This document shows positions 12,801 to 23,900 of a stretch of DNA of 64,000 nt, piece after piece. The notes under the pieces were generated by a model, which was given only the letters and a program-made list of their open reading frames with translations, was not told the DNA's origin and searched no databases. The translations under genes and the position numbers were made by a program. This stretch comes from Streptomyces luomodiensis (GTDB lineage Bacteria > Actinomycetota > Actinomycetes > Streptomycetales > Streptomycetaceae): NCBI RefSeq assembly GCF_031679605.1, contig NZ_CP117522.1, positions 3,596,001 to 3,660,000 on the forward strand. The letters are read 5' to 3'. How positions within the stretch are numbered: position 1 is the stretch's first letter; each line of letters starts with the position of its first letter.

Positions 12801-15800
12801 CATCGACGCGTCGGCGTGCCGCAGCGGCGCCAGGTCCAGGTGCATGGGCACGAGCGTGGGGTCGCCCACGGCGAGGGCGGTGTCGAGGAGGGCGAGGCCC
12901 TCCTCGGAGGAGAGGGCGGCCACTCCGGCGCGGGTGATGCGCTGGATGTCGGCGTCGTCGAGGTCGCCGGTCATGCCGCTGCGCTCGGCCCACAGGCCCC
13001 AGGCGAGGGCGGTGGCGGGCAGTCCCTGGGCGCGGCGCCGGTGGGCCAGGGCGTCCAGGAAGGCGTTGGCGGCCGCGTAGTTGGCCTGGCCGGGGCCGCC
13101 GAGGGTGCCGGCGGCGGCGGAGAACAGCACGAACGCGGACAGGTCCAGCTCGCGGGTCAGCTCGTGCAGGTTCCAGGCGGCGTCGACCTTGGGCGGCAGG
13201 ACACGGTCCACGCGTTCGGCGGTCAGCGAGCCGATGACGCCGTCGTCGAGCACACCGGCGGTGTGCACCACGGCGGTCAGCGGATGCTCGGCCGGGATGG
13301 CGGCCAGGGCCGCGGCGAGCGCGGTGCGGTCGGCCACGTCGCAGGCGGTGAGAGTGGCCTCGGCGCCCAGCTCGCGCAGCTCGGCGACGAGTTCGGCGGC
13401 GCCGTGGGCGTCGGCCCCGCGCCTGCTGAGCAGCAGCAGATGGCGCACGCCGTGCTCGGTGACCAGGTGGCGGGCGACCAGTCCGCCGAGGGTGCCGGTG
13501 GCGCCGGTGACCAGGGCGGTGCCCTCGGGGGCGAGGGCGGGGACGGTCTGGTCGGCGGCGGACGCCACCCTCGCCAGACGCGGTACGACCACGGTGCCGG
13601 CGCGGACCGCGAGCTGCGACTCACCGGTGGCCAGGGCGGCGGACAGCACCCGGTAGGACTCGTCGGTGCCGACGGCGCTTCCGGTGCTGCCGGTGCTGCC
13701 GGTGCTTTCGGCGCTTTCGAAGTCCACCAGGATGAAACGGTCCGGGTTCTCCGACTGCGCGGAGCGCAGCAGACCCCACAGCGGGGCGTGGACCAGGTCC
13801 TCGGTGTCGGCGTCCGTCGAGGTGGCGACGGCGCCACGCGTGGCGATGACCAGCCGGGAGCCCTCGAAGCGGGCGTCGGCGAGCCAGCTTTGGACCAGCT
13901 CCAGCGCACGGTGCAGGGCCTCGCGCACGGCGGTCTCGACGGGAAGCCCGGTGTCACCCGGGAAGAACGGGGCGACGACGGCCTGCGGCACCGGGGTTCC
14001 GGCGTCCACGGCCGCGCCCAGCGCGGCCAGGTCGGCGTAGTCGGCGGCGGTGGGCAGCGCTCCGGCCACCTCGGGGTGGTCGGTGCCCAGCACCGCCCAC
14101 TGCCCGGCCACAACGGTGGTGGCGGCCGGCACCGGGGCGGGGGTCCACTCGACGCGGAACAGCGCCTCGTGGAAGGCGCCGCGCGCGGCGTGCACCTGGT
14201 CGGGCGAGACGGGGCGCAGCAGCAGCGACTCGACGGAGGCGACGGGCGCGCCGCTCTCGTCCGTCACCAGTACGGCCACGGCGTCCTGACCGGCGGGCGA
14301 GAGCCGGACGCGGAGCGCGGCGGCGCCGACGGCGTGCAGCCGCACACCGCTCCAGGAGAAGGGGAGGCGGCCGTGTTCGGTGTCCTCCAGGAGGGAGCCG
14401 ATGCCCACGGCGTGCAGGGCCGCGTCCAGCAGCGCCGGGTGCAGCCCGAACAGTTCGGCCTCGGCGCGGGCGCTCTCGGGCAGCCGTACCTCGGCGTACA
14501 CCTGGTCGCCCTGCTGCCAGGCGCCCTGGAGGCCCTGGAAGACCGGGCCGTAGGCGAATCCGGTCCCGGCGAGCCACTCGTAGAGGCCGTCCACGGGGAC
14601 CTCGGTGGCACCGGCCGGCGGCCATGCGGTGAGGCCCTCGGAGGCGTCGGCGGGCGTGGTGGCGCCGGTGCCGAGCACACCGGTGGCGTGGCGGGTCCAT
14701 TCGCCCTCGCCCCAGGTGCCGTCGGCGGCGTCCTCCAGGCGCGAGTGCAGGCTCAGCGAGCGGCGGCCGGTCTCGTCCGGCGCGCCCACGGACACCTGGA
14801 GCTGGACGCCGCCCTGCGGGGGCAGCACCAGCGGGGCTTCGAGGGTGAGCTCCTCCAGGACGTCCGCGCCGACGTGGTCACCGGCGCGGATGGCCAGTTC
14901 GACGAAGGCGGTGCCGGGCAGCAGCACGGTGTCCATGACGGCGTGGTCGGCCAGCCACGGGTGGGTCTGGAGGGACAGCCGGCCGGTGAACAGGAACCCG
15001 GCGCCGTCGGCGAGCGACACGGCGGCGCCGAGCAGCGGGTGGTCGGCGGAGCCGAGTCCGGCGGCGGTGACGTCGCCGGTCCAGGGGCCGGGCGGCTCGG
15101 GCCAGTACAGCTCGCGCTGGAAGGCGTAGGTGGGCAGTTCGACGCGGCGGGCGCCGGACCCCGCGAAGAAGGCGGCCCAGTCGACGGCCACACCGTGCAC
15201 GTGGACACGGGCGAGCGCGCCGGCCAGGGCGGTGGTCTCGGGGCGGTCGCCACGCAGCACGGGGATGAACACGGCGCCGTCGGCGGTGACGCAGTCCTGC
15301 GCCATGGCGGAGAGCACCCCGTCGGGGCCGAGCTCCACATAGGTGCCGACGTCGTACTCCTCGAGCCGGCGGATGCCGTCGGTGAAGCGGACCGCCTCAC
15401 GTACGTGCCGGACCCAGTAGTCGGGCGAGCAGATCTCGTCGGCGGAGACCGATCCGCCGGTCAGGTTGGAGATGATGGGGATGACCGGCGGGGCGTAGCT
15501 CACCTGCCGGGCGACCTCGCGGAAGGCGTCCAGCATGCCGTCCATGCGCGGCGAGTGGAACGCGTGGCTCACGGTCAGCCGCTTGGTCTTGCGGCCCTGT
15601 GCCTCGAACGACGCGGCGATCGCGGCAGCGGCGTCCTCGTCACCCGCGATGACCACCGACGTCGGCCCGTTGAGCGCGGCGATGGACACCCGCTCATTCA
15701 GCAGCGGCGCCACCTCGTCCTCGGACGCCTGGACGGCGATCATCGCGCCACCGGCCGGCAGCTCCTGCATCAGCCGGCCACGCGCCGCCACCAGCTTCGC

Positions 15801-17846
15801 CGCGTCCGCCAGCGAGAGCACACCGGCCACATGCGCGGCGGCCAGTTCGCCGATCGAGTGGCCGACGAGGAAGTCGGGCCGCACGCCCCAGGTTTCCAGC
15901 AGCCGGAACAGCGCCACTTCGAGGGCGAACAGCGCGGGCTGGGTGTAGCCGGTCCGGTCCAGCGCCTCGGCGTCGTCACCGAACATCACCTCGCGCAGCG
16001 GCCGCTGAAGGTGCTGGTCGAGCTCGGCGCACACCTCGTCCAGGGCGCGGGCGAAGGCCGGGACGGCCGCGTACAGCTCACGGCCCATCCCGGTGCGCTG
16101 GCTGCCCTGGCCGGTGAAGAGGAACGCCACCTTGCCCTCGCCGACCTCGCCCCGGACGACCCCGCCCGCGGGGCCGTCCTCGGCGAGTCCGGCCAGTCCG
16201 CGCAGCAGCTCCTCCCGGCCGCCCTCGCCGGCGAGGACCACGGCCCGGTGGTCGAGTGCGGCGCGGGTGGTGGCCAGCGAGTAGGCCAGGTCGACCAGGC
16301 CCAGGTCCGGGTCGTCCTGGACCCGGGCGGTGAGCCGTTCGGCCTGGGCGCGCAGCGCCGGTGCGCTCTGCCCGGACACCGGCACCGGCACCAGACCGCC
16401 GAGCCCGGTCCACTCCGAGGGTGTGGCGTCGCCGTCGGCGGCCCGCGGTTCGCGGTCCTCGGCGGGCGCCTGCTCGATGACGGTGTGCGCGTTGGTACCG
16501 CTCACGCCGAAGGAGGAGATGCCCGCGCGGCGCGGCTGGCCGGTCTCCGGCCACGGGGTGTTCTCGGTGAGCAGGGAGACCGCGCCCGCCGTCCAGTCCA
16601 CGTCCCGGGAGGGCGCGTCGACGTGCAGCGTCTTGGGCAGGACGCCGTGCTCGATGGCCTTGACCATCTTGATGATGCCGGCGACACCGGCGGCGGCCTG
16701 GGTGTGCCCGAAGTTGGACTTGATGGAGCCGAGCCACAGCGGGCGGCCGTCGGGCCGGTTCTGCCCGTACGTGGCGAGCAGGGCCTGGGCCTCGATGGGG
16801 TCGCCGAGGCTGGTGCCGGTGCCGTGCGCCTCGACGGCGTCCACCTGGGCCGGGGTGAGCCGGGCGTCGGTGAGCGCCTGGCGGATGACGCGCTGCTGGG
16901 ACGGTCCGTTGGGCGCCGTCAGACCGTTGGACGCGCCGTCCTGGTTGATGGCCGAGCCACGGACGATCGCCAGCACCTTGTGGCCGTGCCGGCGGGCGTC
17001 CGACAGCCGCTCCACCAGCAGCATGCCGACGCCCTCGCCCCAGCCGGTGCCGTCCGCGCCGTCCGCGAACGCCTTGCAGCGGCCGTCGGGCGCCAGGCCC
17101 CGCTGCCGGCTGAAGTTGATGAACGCGCGCGGGCTGTTCATCACCGTGACACCGCCGGTGAGCGCCAGCGAGCACTCGCCGTTCCGCAGTGACTGGATGG
17201 CCAGGTGCAGCGCCACCAGCGACGCCGAGCAGGCGGTGTCGACGGTGAGCGCCGGGCCCTCCAGGCCGAAGGTGTAGGAGAGGCGGCCGGAGATGACGCT
17301 GGCGGCGTTGCCGGTGAGCAGGTACTGCTCGACGCCCTGCGGCAGCCGGTGCAGCAGCTCCGGGTAGTCCTGGCCGTTGGTGCCGATGAAGACACCGGCC
17401 TTGCTGCCGCGCAGCGTGGCCGGGTCGATCCCGGCCCGCTCGAACACCTCCCAGGAGGTCTCCAGCAGCAGCCGCTGCTGCGGGTCCATGCCGAGGGTCT
17501 CGCGCGGGCTGATCCCGAAGAACGCCGCGTCGAACTCGCCCGCGGCGTCGAGGAACCCGCCCTTGTCGGTGTAGCTGGTGCCCTGCTGGTCGGGGTCGTC
17601 GGCGAAGAGCGACTCGATGTCCCAGCCACGGTCCGTAGGGAAGTCCGCGATGGCGTCGCCGCCCGCCGCCACGAGCTCCCACAGCTCCTCCGGAGACGTG
17701 ACGCCTCCGGGGAACCGGCAGCTCATGCCGACGATCGCGATCGGCTCAGGCTCCTGCGACTCGACCTCGCGAAGACGCTGGCGCGTCTGGTGCAGATCGG
17801 CAGTTACCCGCTTGAGGTAGTCGAGGATCTTGTCCTGATCCGCCAT
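1..17846 (-). CDS. Modular type I PKS, modules A1-A3 plus partial KS of A4 (3' end outside window)
   Basis: Cytoplasmic multimodular polyketide synthase; the frame is open from the start at 17846 to base 1 (at least 5,948 codons), and the left edge still reads as KS sequence in the same frame. Residues 1-30 are a docking head with the motif VTADLHQTR. Module A1: KS ~31-455 (Cys206), AT ~573-850 (GHSIG, HAFH: malonyl), DH ~936-1220, KR ~1443-1640, ACP ~1750-1815. A2: KS ~1820-2245 (Cys1993), AT ~2350-2650 (malonyl), DH ~2713-2990, ER ~3193-3500, KR ~3513-3700, ACP. A3: KS ~3895-4320 (Cys4070), AT ~4430-4710 (GHSQG, YASH: methylmalonyl), DH, KR, ACP with GFDSL. A4: KS from ~5661 (Cys5834), cut by the window edge. 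It starts 56 bp after gene B and probably accepts the chain from B. An in-frame ATG five codons upstream (17861) is an alternative start; neither start has a strong ribosome-binding site, and 17846 gives the usual docking-head length. Confidence 0.95.
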   Translation of the reverse strand, partial: MADQDKILDYLKRVTADLHQTRQRLREVESQEPEPIAIVGMSCRFPGGVTSPEELWELVAAGGDAIADFPTDRGWDIESLFADDPDQQGTSYTDKGGFLDAAGEFDAAFFGISPRETLGMDPQQRLLLETSWEVFERAGIDPATLRGSKAGVFIGTNGQDYPELLHRLPQGVEQYLLTGNAASVISGRLSYTFGLEGPALTVDTACSASLVALHLAIQSLRNGECSLALTGGVTVMNSPRAFINFSRQRGLAPDGRCKAFADGADGTGWGEGVGMLLVERLSDARRHGHKVLAIVRGSAINQDGASNGLTAPNGPSQQRVIRQALTDARLTPAQVDAVEAHGTGTSLGDPIEAQALLATYGQNRPDGRPLWLGSIKSNFGHTQAAAGVAGIIKMVKAIEHGVLPKTLHVDAPSRDVDWTAGAVSLLTENTPWPETGQPRRAGISSFGVSGTNAHTVIEQAPAEDREPRAADGDATPSEWTGLGGLVPVPVSGQSAPALRAQAERLTARVQDDPDLGLVDLAYSLATTRAALDHRAVVLAGEGGREELLRGLAGLAEDGPAGGVVRGEVGEGKVAFLFTGQGSQRTGMGRELYAAVPAFARALDEVCAELDQHLQRPLREVMFGDDAEALDRTGYTQPALFALEVALFRLLETWGVRPDFLVGHSIGELAAAHVAGVLSLADAAKLVAARGRLMQELPAGGAMIAVQASEDEVAPLLNERVSIAALNGPTSVVIAGDEDAAAAIAASFEAQGRKTKRLTVSHAFHSPRMDGMLDAFREVARQVSYAPPVIPIISNLTGGSVSADEICSPDYWVRHVREAVRFTDGIRRLEEYDVGTYVELGPDGVLSAMAQDCVTADGAVFIPVLRGDRPETTALAGALARVHVHGVAVDWAAFFAGSGARRVELPTYAFQRELYWPEPPGPWTGDVTAAGLGSADHPLLGAAVSLADGAGFLFTGRLSLQTHPWLADHAVMDTVLLPGTAFVELAIRAGDHVGADVLEELTLEAPLVLPPQGGVQLQVSVGAPDETGRRSLSLHSRLEDAADGTWGEGEWTRHATGVLGTGATTPADASEGLTAWPPAGATEVPVDGLYEWLAGTGFAYGPVFQGLQGAWQQGDQVYAEVRLPESARAEAELFGLHPALLDAALHAVGIGSLLEDTEHGRLPFSWSGVRLHAVGAAALRVRLSPAGQDAVAVLVTDESGAPVASVESLLLRPVSPDQVHAARGAFHEALFRVEWTPAPVPAATTVVAGQWAVLGTDHPEVAGALPTAADYADLAALGAAVDAGTPVPQAVVAPFFPGDTGLPVETAVREALHRALELVQSWLADARFEGSRLVIATRGAVATSTDADTEDLVHAPLWGLLRSAQSENPDRFILVDFESAESTGSTGSTGSAVGTDESYRVLSAALATGESQLAVRAGTVVVPRLARVASAADQTVPALAPEGTALVTGATGTLGGLVARHLVTEHGVRHLLLLSRRGADAHGAAELVAELRELGAEATLTACDVADRTALAAALAAIPAEHPLTAVVHTAGVLDDGVIGSLTAERVDRVLPPKVDAAWNLHELTRELDLSAFVLFSAAAGTLGGPGQANYAAANAFLDALAHRRRAQGLPATALAWGLWAERSGMTGDLDDADIQRITRAGVAALSSEEGLALLDTALAVGDPTLVPMHLDLAPLRHADASMVPALLRGLVRAPGRRVVEAGGGAAPGGLADRLLALSVPERDRLLLEIVCGQVAAVLGYAGPEAVGAGRAFKELGFDSLTAVELRNRLGAVTGVRLPATLVFDYPTPTALAGFLRTEILGDQADEAAAAPAATVAVADDEPIAIVGMSCRYPGGVTSPEELWQLVTGSVDAISGFPTDRGWQLEGLLGDDPAQAGTSATIEGGFLYDAGEFDPDFFGINPREALAMDPHQRLLLETSWEAFERAGIDPATVRGSKTGVFAGVMYHDYLSRLTALPDGLEGYLGTGTAGSVASGRVAYTFGLEGPAVTIDTACSSSLVALHLAAQALRNGECTMALAGGVTVMSTPDTFIDFSRQGGLSTSGRCKSFSADADGTGWAEGVGMLLVERLSDAKKNGHRVLAVVRGTAVNQDGASNGLTAPNGPSQQRVIRQALANAGLSASEVDAVEAHGTGTSLGDPIEAQALLATYGREKTAEQPLWLGSIKSNFGHTQAAAGVAGIIKMVQAMHHGVLPQSLHIDEPTPHVDWEAGAVSLLSEAREWPETGRPRRAGISSFGVSGTNAHAIIEQAPEPEPAEIAALPAVQPSVLPWPVSGKSADALRAQAERLLADLERRPELSPTDVAFSLATTRAALDHRAVVVGGDRAGLVAGLEALARGESAAGLAQGSVADGKVAFLFTGQGSQRLGMGRELYDAYPVFAEAFDAVCDALDAHLERPLKAVVFGADAEELDRTGFTQPALFAVEVALFRLVEAWGVRPDFLAGHSIGELAAAHVAGVLSLADAAKLVAARGRLMQALPAGGAMIAVQASEDEVAPLLTDSVSIAALNGPTSVVIAGDEDAAVEIAASFEAKGRKTKRLTVSHAFHSPRMDGMLEAFREVAEGLTYEAPRIPIVSNLTGDVVSAEEITSPGFWVRHVREAVRFLDGVRTLEAQGVTTYLELGPDGVLTAMVQECVEAPEAVGFATALRKDRPEAEAVTTALAALHVRGVTPDWAGYFAGTGAHRVDLPTYAFQHRRFWLTSPAGVVGDVESAGLDRADHPLLGAAVPLADSDGFLFTGRLSLESHPWLADHAVMGTVLLPGTAFVELAIRAGDQVGCDRLDELTIEAPLVLPERGAVQLQLVVGAPQQAGHRTLELYSRAQDAPAEMPWLRHASGVLVAGAPRPSFDLTAWPPPGAEPAEVEGLYEHLAQGGFAYGPMFQGLTAAWLRGDEVFAEVRLPEDGKSDAAAFGLHPALLDAALHSTFARAGGDEQGRLPFSWGGVSLHAVGADALRVRLTPAGADGVALELADGTGAPVASVEQLALRPVSAGQLAEGRSAAYHESLYRLDWATVPLSAESPAVAWSVLGADAPAPLTSGAAVHADLDALAAAGDAPAYVLAYLDPRGATGDEVTAAVHTATQRALALVRAWLADERFAASQLVLVTRGAVATAGDAGTHDLAHAPVWGLVRSAQSENPDRLVLVDLDGTDASYEALGAALAAGEPQFVLRRGAVHAPRLARTAATGPMVPPPGEPAWRLDIQDKGTLENLTLLPAPEAAAPLEAGQVRVAVRAAGVNFRDVLNALGMYPGDAGLMGSEGAGVVLETGPGVTDLAPGDRVMGMLPGGFGPLVVVDRRMIAPMPEGWSFAQAASVPIVFMTAYYALRDLADLQGGESLLVHAAAGGVGMAAVQLARHWGVDVYATASQGKWDTLRSLGLAEDRIASSRDLAFESTFREASGGRGVDVVLDSLAREFVDASLRLLPRGGRFVEMGKTDVRVPEEVAAEYPGVSYQAFDLTEAGLDRIQEMLCELLELFRQGALRPLPITAWDLRQAPDAFRYLSQARHIGKVVLTVPAPWNPDGTVLITGGTGTLGGLVARHAVTVRGARRLVLTSRRGEQAAGAAELAAELRELGADVTIAACDAADRDALAAVLAGIPAGHPLTAVVHTAGVLDDGVIGSLTPERLEKVLRPKVDAAVNLHQLTRDQDLAAFVLFSSAAGTFGGPGQANYAAANSFLDALARHRQAQGLAATSLAWGLWAEASGMTGGLEATDTSRMTRSGVLGLSSDEGLTLFDAAQEVGDAFLVPMQLDLASLTGAPLEMVPPLLRGLVRGGTTRRTAESGAAGDGSSLVERLVRLDAAERERTLLDLVRAQVAVVLGHDSPDAVEAVRSFKDLGFDSLTAVEFRNRLGGAAGLRLPATLVFDYPTPTALVGYLLEELLGSEAAAAVPARAHGPAGAVADEDDPIAIIAMSCRFPGDVRTPEDLWELLAEGRDGIAGLPEDRGWDLEAFYDPDPDRPGTSYTREGGFYYDAHHFDPAFFGINPREALAMDPQQRLLLETSWESFERAGLDPGTLRGRQVGVFVGQMHNDYVSRLHTVPEGVEGYLGTGGSSSVASGRVSYTFGFEGPAVTVDTACSSSLVALHLAVQALRNGECTMALAGGVTIITTPKVFTEFSRQRALAANGRCKPFAAAADGTAWAEGVGMLLVERLSDAKKNGHRVLAVVRGTAVNQDGASNGLTAPNGPSQQRVIRQALANAGLSASEVDAVEAHGTGTTLGDPIEAQALLATYGKEKTAEQPLWLGSIKSNFGHTQAAAGVAGIIKMVLAMRHGVLPKSLHIDEPSPHVDWEAGAVSLLSEAREWPETGRPRRAGISSFGMSGTNAHAIIEQAPADREPAEEPAEPSLEASRVLPWPLSARSEAALRAQAAKLLAHLDADPELRPADVGYSLATTRAAFDQRAVLVGSDRDDLIRALTALAQGVAPVQNVGASDKTAFVFPGQGSQWAGMAVELMDTAPAFAARIHECAAALAEFTDWSLVDVLRGAEGAPPLDRVDVVQPVLFSVMVSLAELWRSLGVVPSAVVGHSQGEIAAACVAGILSLRDAARVVALRSQVIGRVLAGKGGMVSVALPAAEVRERIAPWGEERISVAAVNGPSSVVVSGEPEALDELIAACEADEVRARRVPVDYASHSAQVELLREELLELLAPVQPRNAEVPFLSTVTGEWVEGPELDAEYWFTNLRRTVELEGAVRRLLDEGFGVFIESSAHPVLTMGVQETVEEAGVEAAAIGSLRRDEGGLKRFWASVGEAWSRGVSVDWEAVFDGTGARRTELPTYAFQHERYWIDAPASVGDVSSAGLGAADHPLLGAAVELPDSDGFLFTGRLSLETHPWLADHAVMGSVLLPGTAFVELAVRAGEQVGCDLLEELTLEAPLILPERGGVRVQIVVGAPGDTGRRSLALHARPDDAGEEVPWVRHATGVLAEGASSSVPSFELSVWPPAGAERIGTDGLYEGLAEAGFGYGPVFQGVRAAWRADGEVYAEVALPEGVEPGADLFGLHPALLDAVLHTIGLGDLTEGLEQGGLPFAWSGVRVHSVGADSVRVRLSSAGNGTVALQLADVTGAPVASVERLALRAVSPEQLGAGHAGGGAADALFRVEWVPVPTSSETFSGGRVAVVGAEVPGLGVEADLYADLAGLAGAVESGAVVPEHVVVSLAPQVVSGEGSSPVAMAHEAAVGALALVQTWLAEDRLADSRLVVLTQGAVATAAEDVVAEPAQATATGLIRSAQSENPGRIVLVDLDGHPDSATALLAALASGEQELAVRQGAVKTPRLTRTAAPAADQEVPAFGSDGTVLITGAGGMLGNLFARHLVTERGVRRLLLVSRRGGQAPGAAELTAELAELGADVRWAACDVADRDALAQVLASVPAEHPLRAVMHTAGVLDDGVIGSLTPERVERVLRPKVDAAWNLHELTRDLDLSAFVLFSSAAGVLGGAGQGNYAAGNAFLDALAAHRRSAGLPATSLAWGLWAEASAMTGELEEAELARLRRDGVAAITADQGLELFDAAQGSDQALLVPLPLDMAALRVQAGAGMLPPLFRGLVRVPPRRAAQAAAVARSGALARQLAGVPDAEAEAIVLDLVRAQVAAVLGYAGPEAVEPRRAFSEIGFDSLTAVELRNRLTAVSGVRLPATLIFDYPNPVALATYLRAEAQGSQVDTGAPVVAAAAGADEPIAIVAMSCRFPGGVTSPEELWKLVVEGTDAITDMPTDRGWDIESLYDDDPDKRGTSYARNGGFLHDADHFDPVFFGISPREALAMDPQQRLLLETSWEAFERAGIDPNALRGSRTGVYTGVMYNDYGTLLHRAPDGLEGYVGTASSGSVASGRVSYTFGLEGPAVTVDTACSSSLVALHMAVQALRSGECSLALAGGVTVMATPVTFVAFSKQRGLSTDGRCKPFAAAADGTAWGEGVGMLLVERLSDARKNGHPVLAVVRGSAINQDGASNGLTAPNGPSQQRV
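930..6165 (-). other. PKS module A3: KS-AT(methylmalonyl)-DH-KR-ACP
   Basis: KS Cys4070; AT GHSQGE near 4260-4300 and YASH near 3970-3990. The DH at ~3470-2640 has [10 protein letters not shown] and LLDAVLH. The KR glycine motif reads TGAGGMLGN, with LDD, Ser and Tyr (NYAAGN) intact. ACP IGFDSL ~1035-1060. Expected to form a methyl-branched double bond. It is the only module in the window that combines methylmalonyl with DH. Confidence 0.92.
6225..12393 (-). other. PKS module A2: KS-AT(malonyl)-DH-ER-KR-ACP (fully reducing)
   Basis: The only enoylreductase in the window. KS Cys1993; AT GHSIG near 10525 and HAFH near 10225. The DH at ~9710-8880 has [10 protein letters not shown]. The ER at ~8270-7340 shows [13 protein letters not shown] near 8100-8150 and the nucleotide-binding HAAAGGVG near 7830-7855. 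The KR has [12 protein letters not shown], Ser and Tyr (NYAAAN). ACP GFDSL ~6320-6360. Expected to give a saturated two-carbon unit. Confidence 0.93.
12455..17757 (-). other. PKS module A1: KS-AT(malonyl)-DH-KR-ACP, KR lacks catalytic Ser
   Basis: KS Cys206 in TACSAS; AT GHSIG near 15840-15870 and HAFH near 15545-15570. The DH at ~15040-14190 has [10 protein letters not shown] and LLDAALH. The KR has [12 protein letters not shown] and Tyr1590, but Ala1577 (codon 13116-13118) stands where the catalytic Ser should be. If the KR still works, the step gives a double bond; if not, a ketone and an idle DH. ACP GFDSL is near 12570. Confidence 0.9.
13681..13716. repeat. 9-bp repeat array in module A1 DH-KR linker
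   Basis: Four 9-bp units: CCGGTGCTG twice, then CCGGTGCTT and a degenerate TCGGCGCTT. They encode Ser/Thr/Gly repeats in the linker before the A1 ketoreductase. The unit length is a multiple of three, so the frame is kept. Confidence 0.75.
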
Positions 17847-17902
17847 TGGAGTCTCACCCATGCTTCTCGTCACAAACCTTGCGCCCGCGGACCCATCGAT
17901 CC

Positions 17903-20900
17903 TTAGATTCCGAGTTCTTTGTCGATGAAGGCGAAGACCTCGTCGGGCGTCGCCTCCTGCAACTTCTCCGTCACGGTCCCGCCGTCGCCGTCGGCCGCCT
18001 CGGCATCGGCCGTACGGGGCTCCGCCCACCGCGCCGCGAGGTCCCGCAGCCGGGCCGCGATGTCGCCCCGCGTCGCGCTGTCGGGGTCGAGGACGGACAG
18101 CGCGGACTCCAGCGCGTCGAGCTCGGCGAGCCCGGGGGCCGCGGCCGTACCGCCGTCGCCCACGATCCGGCCGCACAGGAACTCGGCGAGCGCTGCCGGG
18201 GTCGGGTAGTCGAAGACCAGCGTGGCGGGCAGCTTCTGCCCGGTGGCGGCGGTCAGCCGGTTGCGCAGCTCCAGCGCGATGAGCGAGTCGAAGCCCAGCT
18301 CCTTGAACGCCCGCCCCGCACCGACCTCGTCGGTCGAGGGGTGGCCGAGCGCGGCGGCCGCGTTGCTGCGCACGACCTCCAGGACGACCAGGGACTGTTC
18401 GGCCCGGGAGATCCCGGCCAGCCGCGCCCGCAGCGCGTCCGCCGGGGAGCCGTCCGTGGCCGCGCCGGGCTCGCCGGCCGGACCTCCGGTCGCCCGCAGC
18501 CGCCGGACCTCCGGCAGATCGGCGATGAACGGGCTGGGGCGGACCGCCGTGTAGCCGTGGACGAAGCGGTCCCACTGGATGTCGGCGACGGCCACCACCG
18601 TGTCGGCGTGGTCCAGCGCCTGCCGCAGGGCGGTGATCGCCGCGTGCGGCGCCATCGCCGGGACACCGCCCCGGTCCAGCCGCTCCCCGATGGCCCCGTC
18701 GGCGGCCAGCCCCGTCTCGCCCCAGCGGCCCCAGGCCACCGAGGTGGCGGGCAGGCCGTCGGCGCGGCGCTGCTCGGCCAGCGCGTCGAGATAGGCGTTG
18801 GCCGCCGCGTAGTTGCCCTGCCCGGCGTCGCCGAGGGTGCCCGCGATGCCGGAGAACAGCACGAACGCGGACAGGTCCAGCTCGCGGGTCAGCTCGTGCA
18901 GATGGCGGGCCGCGTCGGCCTTGGGGCCGAGGACGGTCGCGAACCGCTCCGGGGTGAGCGCGTCCAGGACGCCGTCGTCCAGGACGCCCGCGGCGTGCAT
19001 GACCGCGGTGAGCGGCTGGTCGGCCGGGATGGCGGCCAGCAGCGTCTCGACCGCCTTGCGGTCGGCCACATCGCACGCGGCGACGGTGACCTTCGCGCCC
19101 AGCTCGGTCAGCTCCGCCTGGAGCTCGGCCGCGCCCGGGGCCTGGAGGCCACGGCGGCTGGTGAGCACCAGATGCTCGGCACCCTGGCCGGCCAGCCAGC
19201 GCGCCACATGGGCGCCCAGCGCGCCCGTACCACCGGTGACCAGCGTCGTACCGGACGGCTGCCACGACCGTACGGCGGGCGCGCCGGCCAGCGGGGCGTG
19301 CGCGAGCCTGCGGGCGAACACGCCCGCCGCGCGCACCGCGAGCTGGTCCTCGCCGTCGCTCCCGGCGAGCACTCCGGCGAGCCGGGCCAGCGCCCGCTCG
19401 TCGGGCGCGCCGGGCAGGTCGACCAGGCCGCCCCAGCGCTCCGGGTACTCCAGGGCTGCGGTCCGGCCGAGGCCCCAGACGAGCGCCTGCCCGGGGGACG
19501 CCAGCCGGTCCGCACGGCTCACGGAGACCGCGCCCCGGGTGGCGCACCACAGCGGCGCCTCCACCCCGGCGTTGCCCAGCGCCTGGATCAGCGCGGCGGA
19601 ACCGGTCAGCCCGGCGCTGACCCCGTCGGTACCGGGGGCGATGCCCTCGTCGAAGGCGAGCAGCGACAGCACACCCGAGACGGTTCCGGCGCCGGTCAGC
19701 TCCTCGCGCACCAGACGGGTCAGCGACGCGCGGTCCGCCTCGACGGCGGCCGGGGTGATCTGCCGCACCTGGGCACCGCGTTCGGTGAGCATCCGCACCG
19801 CGCCGAGCGTCCAGTCGTCGGTGGCGGCGGACTCGGGCACGGCCAGCAGCCAGGTGCCGGACAGCCGGGGGGCCTGGCGCTCGGTCAGGGAGGTCCAGGT
19901 CACGCGGTAGCGCCAGCCGTCCACCGTGGACCGCTCACGGGCCTGCTTGCGCCAGGACGCCAGACCGGGCAGGACGGCGCCGAGCGAGGAGCGCTCACCG
20001 TCGTCCTCGAACGCGAGGGTGTCGGCCAGCGACTCCAGGTCCTCACGCTCGACGGCCTCCCAGAAGCGGGCGTCGACGGCGTCGGACGGCGTGCCCGACT
20101 CGTCGGCCACGGCGTCGGCGGCCTGCGGCCAGTAGCTCTGCTGCTGGAAGGCGTACGTGGGCAGCTCGACGCGGGCCGCGCCCGTACCGTCGTACACCGC
20201 CTGCCAGTCGACGCCGACGCCCCGCGTCCACGCCTCGCCCAGCGAGACCCAGAACCGGTCCAGGCCGCCCTCGTCACGGCGCAGCGAACCGATCGCGGCC
20301 GCTTCCCGGCCCGCGCTCTCGGCGGTCTCCTGCACACCCATCGTCAGCACCGGATGCGCGCTGGACTCGATGAACACCCCGAATCCCTCGTCCAGCAGAC
20401 GGCGGACCGCACCCTCCAGCTCCACCGTGCGCCGCAGGTTGGTGAACCAGTACTCGGCGTCCAGCTCCGGGCCCTCGACCCACTCCCCCGTCACCGTCGA
20501 CAGGAACGGCACCTCGGCCGCCTTGGGCTCTACGGGCGCCAGCAGCTCCAGCAACTCCTCCCGGAGCAGCTCCACCTGCGCGGAGTGCGAGGCGTAGTCC
20601 ACCGGCACCCGACGCGCGCGGACCTCATCCGCCTCACACGCGGCGACCAGCTCGTCCAGGGCGGTCGGCTCACCCGACACCACCACCGACGAAGGACCGT
20701 TGACGGCGGCGACCGAAATGCGCTCCTCGCCCCACGGCGCGATCCGCTCCCGCACCTGGGCCACCGGAAGCGCCACCGACACCATGCCGCCCTTACCCGC
20801 CAGCACCCGCCCAATGGCCTGACTGCGCAGCGCCACGACACGAGCCGCGTCCTTCAAGGACAGAATCCCCGCCACACACGCCGCCGCGATCTCACCCTGC

Positions 20901-23900
20901 GAGTGGCCGACCACGGCCGCCGGCCGCACACCCAGCGAACGCCACAGCTCCGCCAGCGACACCATCACCGAGAACAACACCGGCTGAACGACGTCCACCC
21001 GCTCCAGTGACGGTGCGTCCTCCGCCTCGCGCAGCACATCCACCAACGACCAGTCGGTGAACTCTGCGAGCGCGGCGGCACACTCATCAATACGGGCAGC
21101 GAACACCGGTGAAGCATCCAACAGCTCCACGGCCATGCCTACCCATTGTGACCCCTGTCCTGGGAACACGAATGCGGCCTTGCCCCCGATTGAGGCCCCC
21201 TGCACCAGGTTGGGCAGGACCTGCCCCCTAGCGAGGGCGTCCAAACCACGGGCGAAATCGTCCCGGTCGCCGCCGACCAGCACCGCGCGCTGCTCGAAGG
21301 CGGCGCGGGTGGTGGCCAGCGAGTGGCCGATGTCCAGCGGGCGCTGGGCCGGTTCGGCGTCGAGGTGGGCCAGCAGCTTGGCGGCCTGGGCGCGCAGCGC
21401 CGCCTCGCTCTTACCGGATACCACCCACGGCAGCGTGCCGAGCCGCCGGGTCACCGGCTCGCTCTCCGTCCGCTCCTCGGCGGGGGCCTGCTCCAGGATG
21501 GCGTGCGCGTTGGTGCCGCTGAAACCGAACGAGGACACCGCGGCCCGGCGCGGACGGCCCGTCTCCGGCCACTCCCGCGCCTCGGTCAGCAGCTCGACAC
21601 CGCCCGCCGACCAGTCCACGTGCGGGGTGGGTTCGACGATGTGCAGCGACTCCGGCAGCACACCGTGACGCAGCGCGAGCACGAGCTTCATCACACCGGC
21701 GACACCGGCGGCCGCCTGCGCGTGGCCGATGTTGGACTTGATGGAGCCGAGCAGCAGCGGCTGCCCCTCGGGCCGGTCCTGGCCGTAGGTGGCCAGCAGC
21801 GCCTGCGCCTCGATCGGGTCACCCAGCGTGGTGCCCGTGCCGTGCGCCTCGACCACGTCCACCTCGGCCGCCGACAGCCGCGCGTTGGCGAGGGCCTGCC
21901 GGATGACGCGCTGCTGGGACGGGCCGTTGGGCGCCGTCAGACCGTTGGACGCACCGTCCTGGTTGATCGCCGAGCCGCGCACGACCGCCAGCACCGGGTG
22001 GCCGTTGCGACGGGCGTCCGACAGCCGCTCGACCAGCAGCATGCCCACGCCCTCGGCCGGGCTGAAGCCGTCCGCGTCCGAGGAGAACGCCTTGCTGCGG
22101 CCGTCGGAGGACAGTCCGCGCTGGCGGCTGAACTCGATGAAGGTGCCCGGGGTGGCCATCACGGTGACCCCGCCCGCGAGGGCGAGCGAGCATTCGCCCT
22201 GGCGCAGCGACTGGACGGCCAGGTGCAGCGCCACCAGCGACGCCGAGCAGGCCGTGTCGACGGTGACCGCCGGGCCCTCCAGGCCGAAGGTGTAGGAGAG
22301 GCGGCCGGAGACGACGCTCGCGGCGCTGCCGGTGGCCAGGTGGCCCTCGTAGCCGTCGGTGGTGTTGCGCATGAGGATGGAGTAGTCGGAGCCGTTGGTG
22401 CCGACGAAGACACCGGACGGGCTGCCGTGCAGCGTGGCCGGGTCGATACCGGCCCGCTCGAACGCCTCCCAGGAGGTCTCCAGCAGCAGCCGCTGCTGCG
22501 GGTCCATCGCCATGGCCTCACGCGGCGAGATGCCGAAGAAGGCGGGGTCGAAGTCGGCCGCCCCGGTGAGGAATCCGCCCTCGCGGGTGTAGCTGGTGCC
22601 CTGCGCGTCCGGGTCCGGGTTGTAGAGGGACTCGATGTCCCAGCCGCGGTCGCCCGGGAACTCCGACAGCGCGTCACCGCCGGAGGCGAGCAGCTGCCAC
22701 AGCTCCTCGGGGGTGCGCACCCCGCCCGGGAAGCGGCAGCTCATGGAGACGATGGCGATCGGCTCGTCATCGGCGAGCGCCGCCGCGGTCGGCAGCGCGG
22801 CCACGGCGGCCGGCTGCCCGCCGGAGATCTCGCCGCGCAGATGGCGCGCGAGCGCCGTGGGGGTGGGGTAGTCGAAGATCAGCGTCGGCGGCAGCTTCAG
22901 CCCGCTGGCGGCGCTGAGCCGGTTGCGCAGTTCGACGGCGGTGAGGGAGTCGAAGCCCAGCTCCTTGAAGGCCCGGCCCGCCTCGACCTCCTCGGCGCCC
23001 GCGTAGCCCAGGACGGCCGCGACGGCGGTGCGGACCAGCTCCAGCACCAGCCGCTCCTGCTCGGCCTCCGGTGCCCCGGCGAGCTGCCGCACCAGCGCGG
23101 CGGCCGCGCCCGCGCCGTCCGCCTCCGCGTCGCCCGCCATGTCCTTGATGACGTCCCGCGCCTCGGGCAGGTCGCGCAGCAGCGGGCGGGAGCGGCCGGA
23201 GGTGAAGGCGAGGACGAAGCGCTTCCACTCCATGTCGACGACGGTCAGCACCGACTCGTCGCGGTCCAGCGCGTGCTGGAGCGCGGTGACGGCCGACCGC
23301 GGCGCCATCTCGATGACGCCGTGGCGGCGCATCCGGTCGCCGACGCCGCCCTCGGCCATCCCGCCCTCGCCCCACGGGCCCCACGCCAGCGAGGTGGCGG
23401 GCAGACCCTGGGCGCGCCGGTACTCGGCGAAGGCGTCCAGGAAGGCGTTGCCCGGGGCGTAGTTGCCCTGGCCGGGTGCGCCGAAGGTGGCCGCGAAGGA
23501 GGAGAACAGCACGAACGCGGACAGGTCCAGGTCCCGGGTGAGCTCGTGCAGATGGCGGGTGGCGTCGACCTTGACCTTCAGTACCCGGTCCACCTGGTCC
23601 GGGGTCAGGCCCTCGATCACCCCGTCGTCCAGCACGGCGGCCGTGTGGACGACGGCCGTCAGCGGGTGCTCGGCGGGGATGTCCGCGAGCAGCGCCTCGA
23701 CCTGGGCGCGGTCGGCCACATCGCAGGCCGCGATGGTGACCGTGGCGCCCAGCTCGGTCAGCTCCGCCTGGAGTTCGGCCGCGCCCGGGGCCTGGAGGCC
23801 ACGGCGGCTGGTGAGCACCAGACGCTCGGCGCCGTTCCCGGCCAGCCAGCGCGCCACATGGGCGCCCAGCGCGCCCGTACCACCGGTGACCAGCGTCGTA

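Noticed and set aside
4893..17192. A 4,099-codon open frame on the plus strand
   Set aside because: It lies antisense to gene A, is rich in Arg, His, Gln and Gly, and shows no known domain. It results from GC-ending codons on the coding strand suppressing stops in the opposite frame.
17847..17861. ATG at 17861 as the start of gene A
   Set aside because: It is in frame and possible, but the resulting head would be five residues longer than the usual docking head and has no better ribosome-binding site. Kept as an alternative only.
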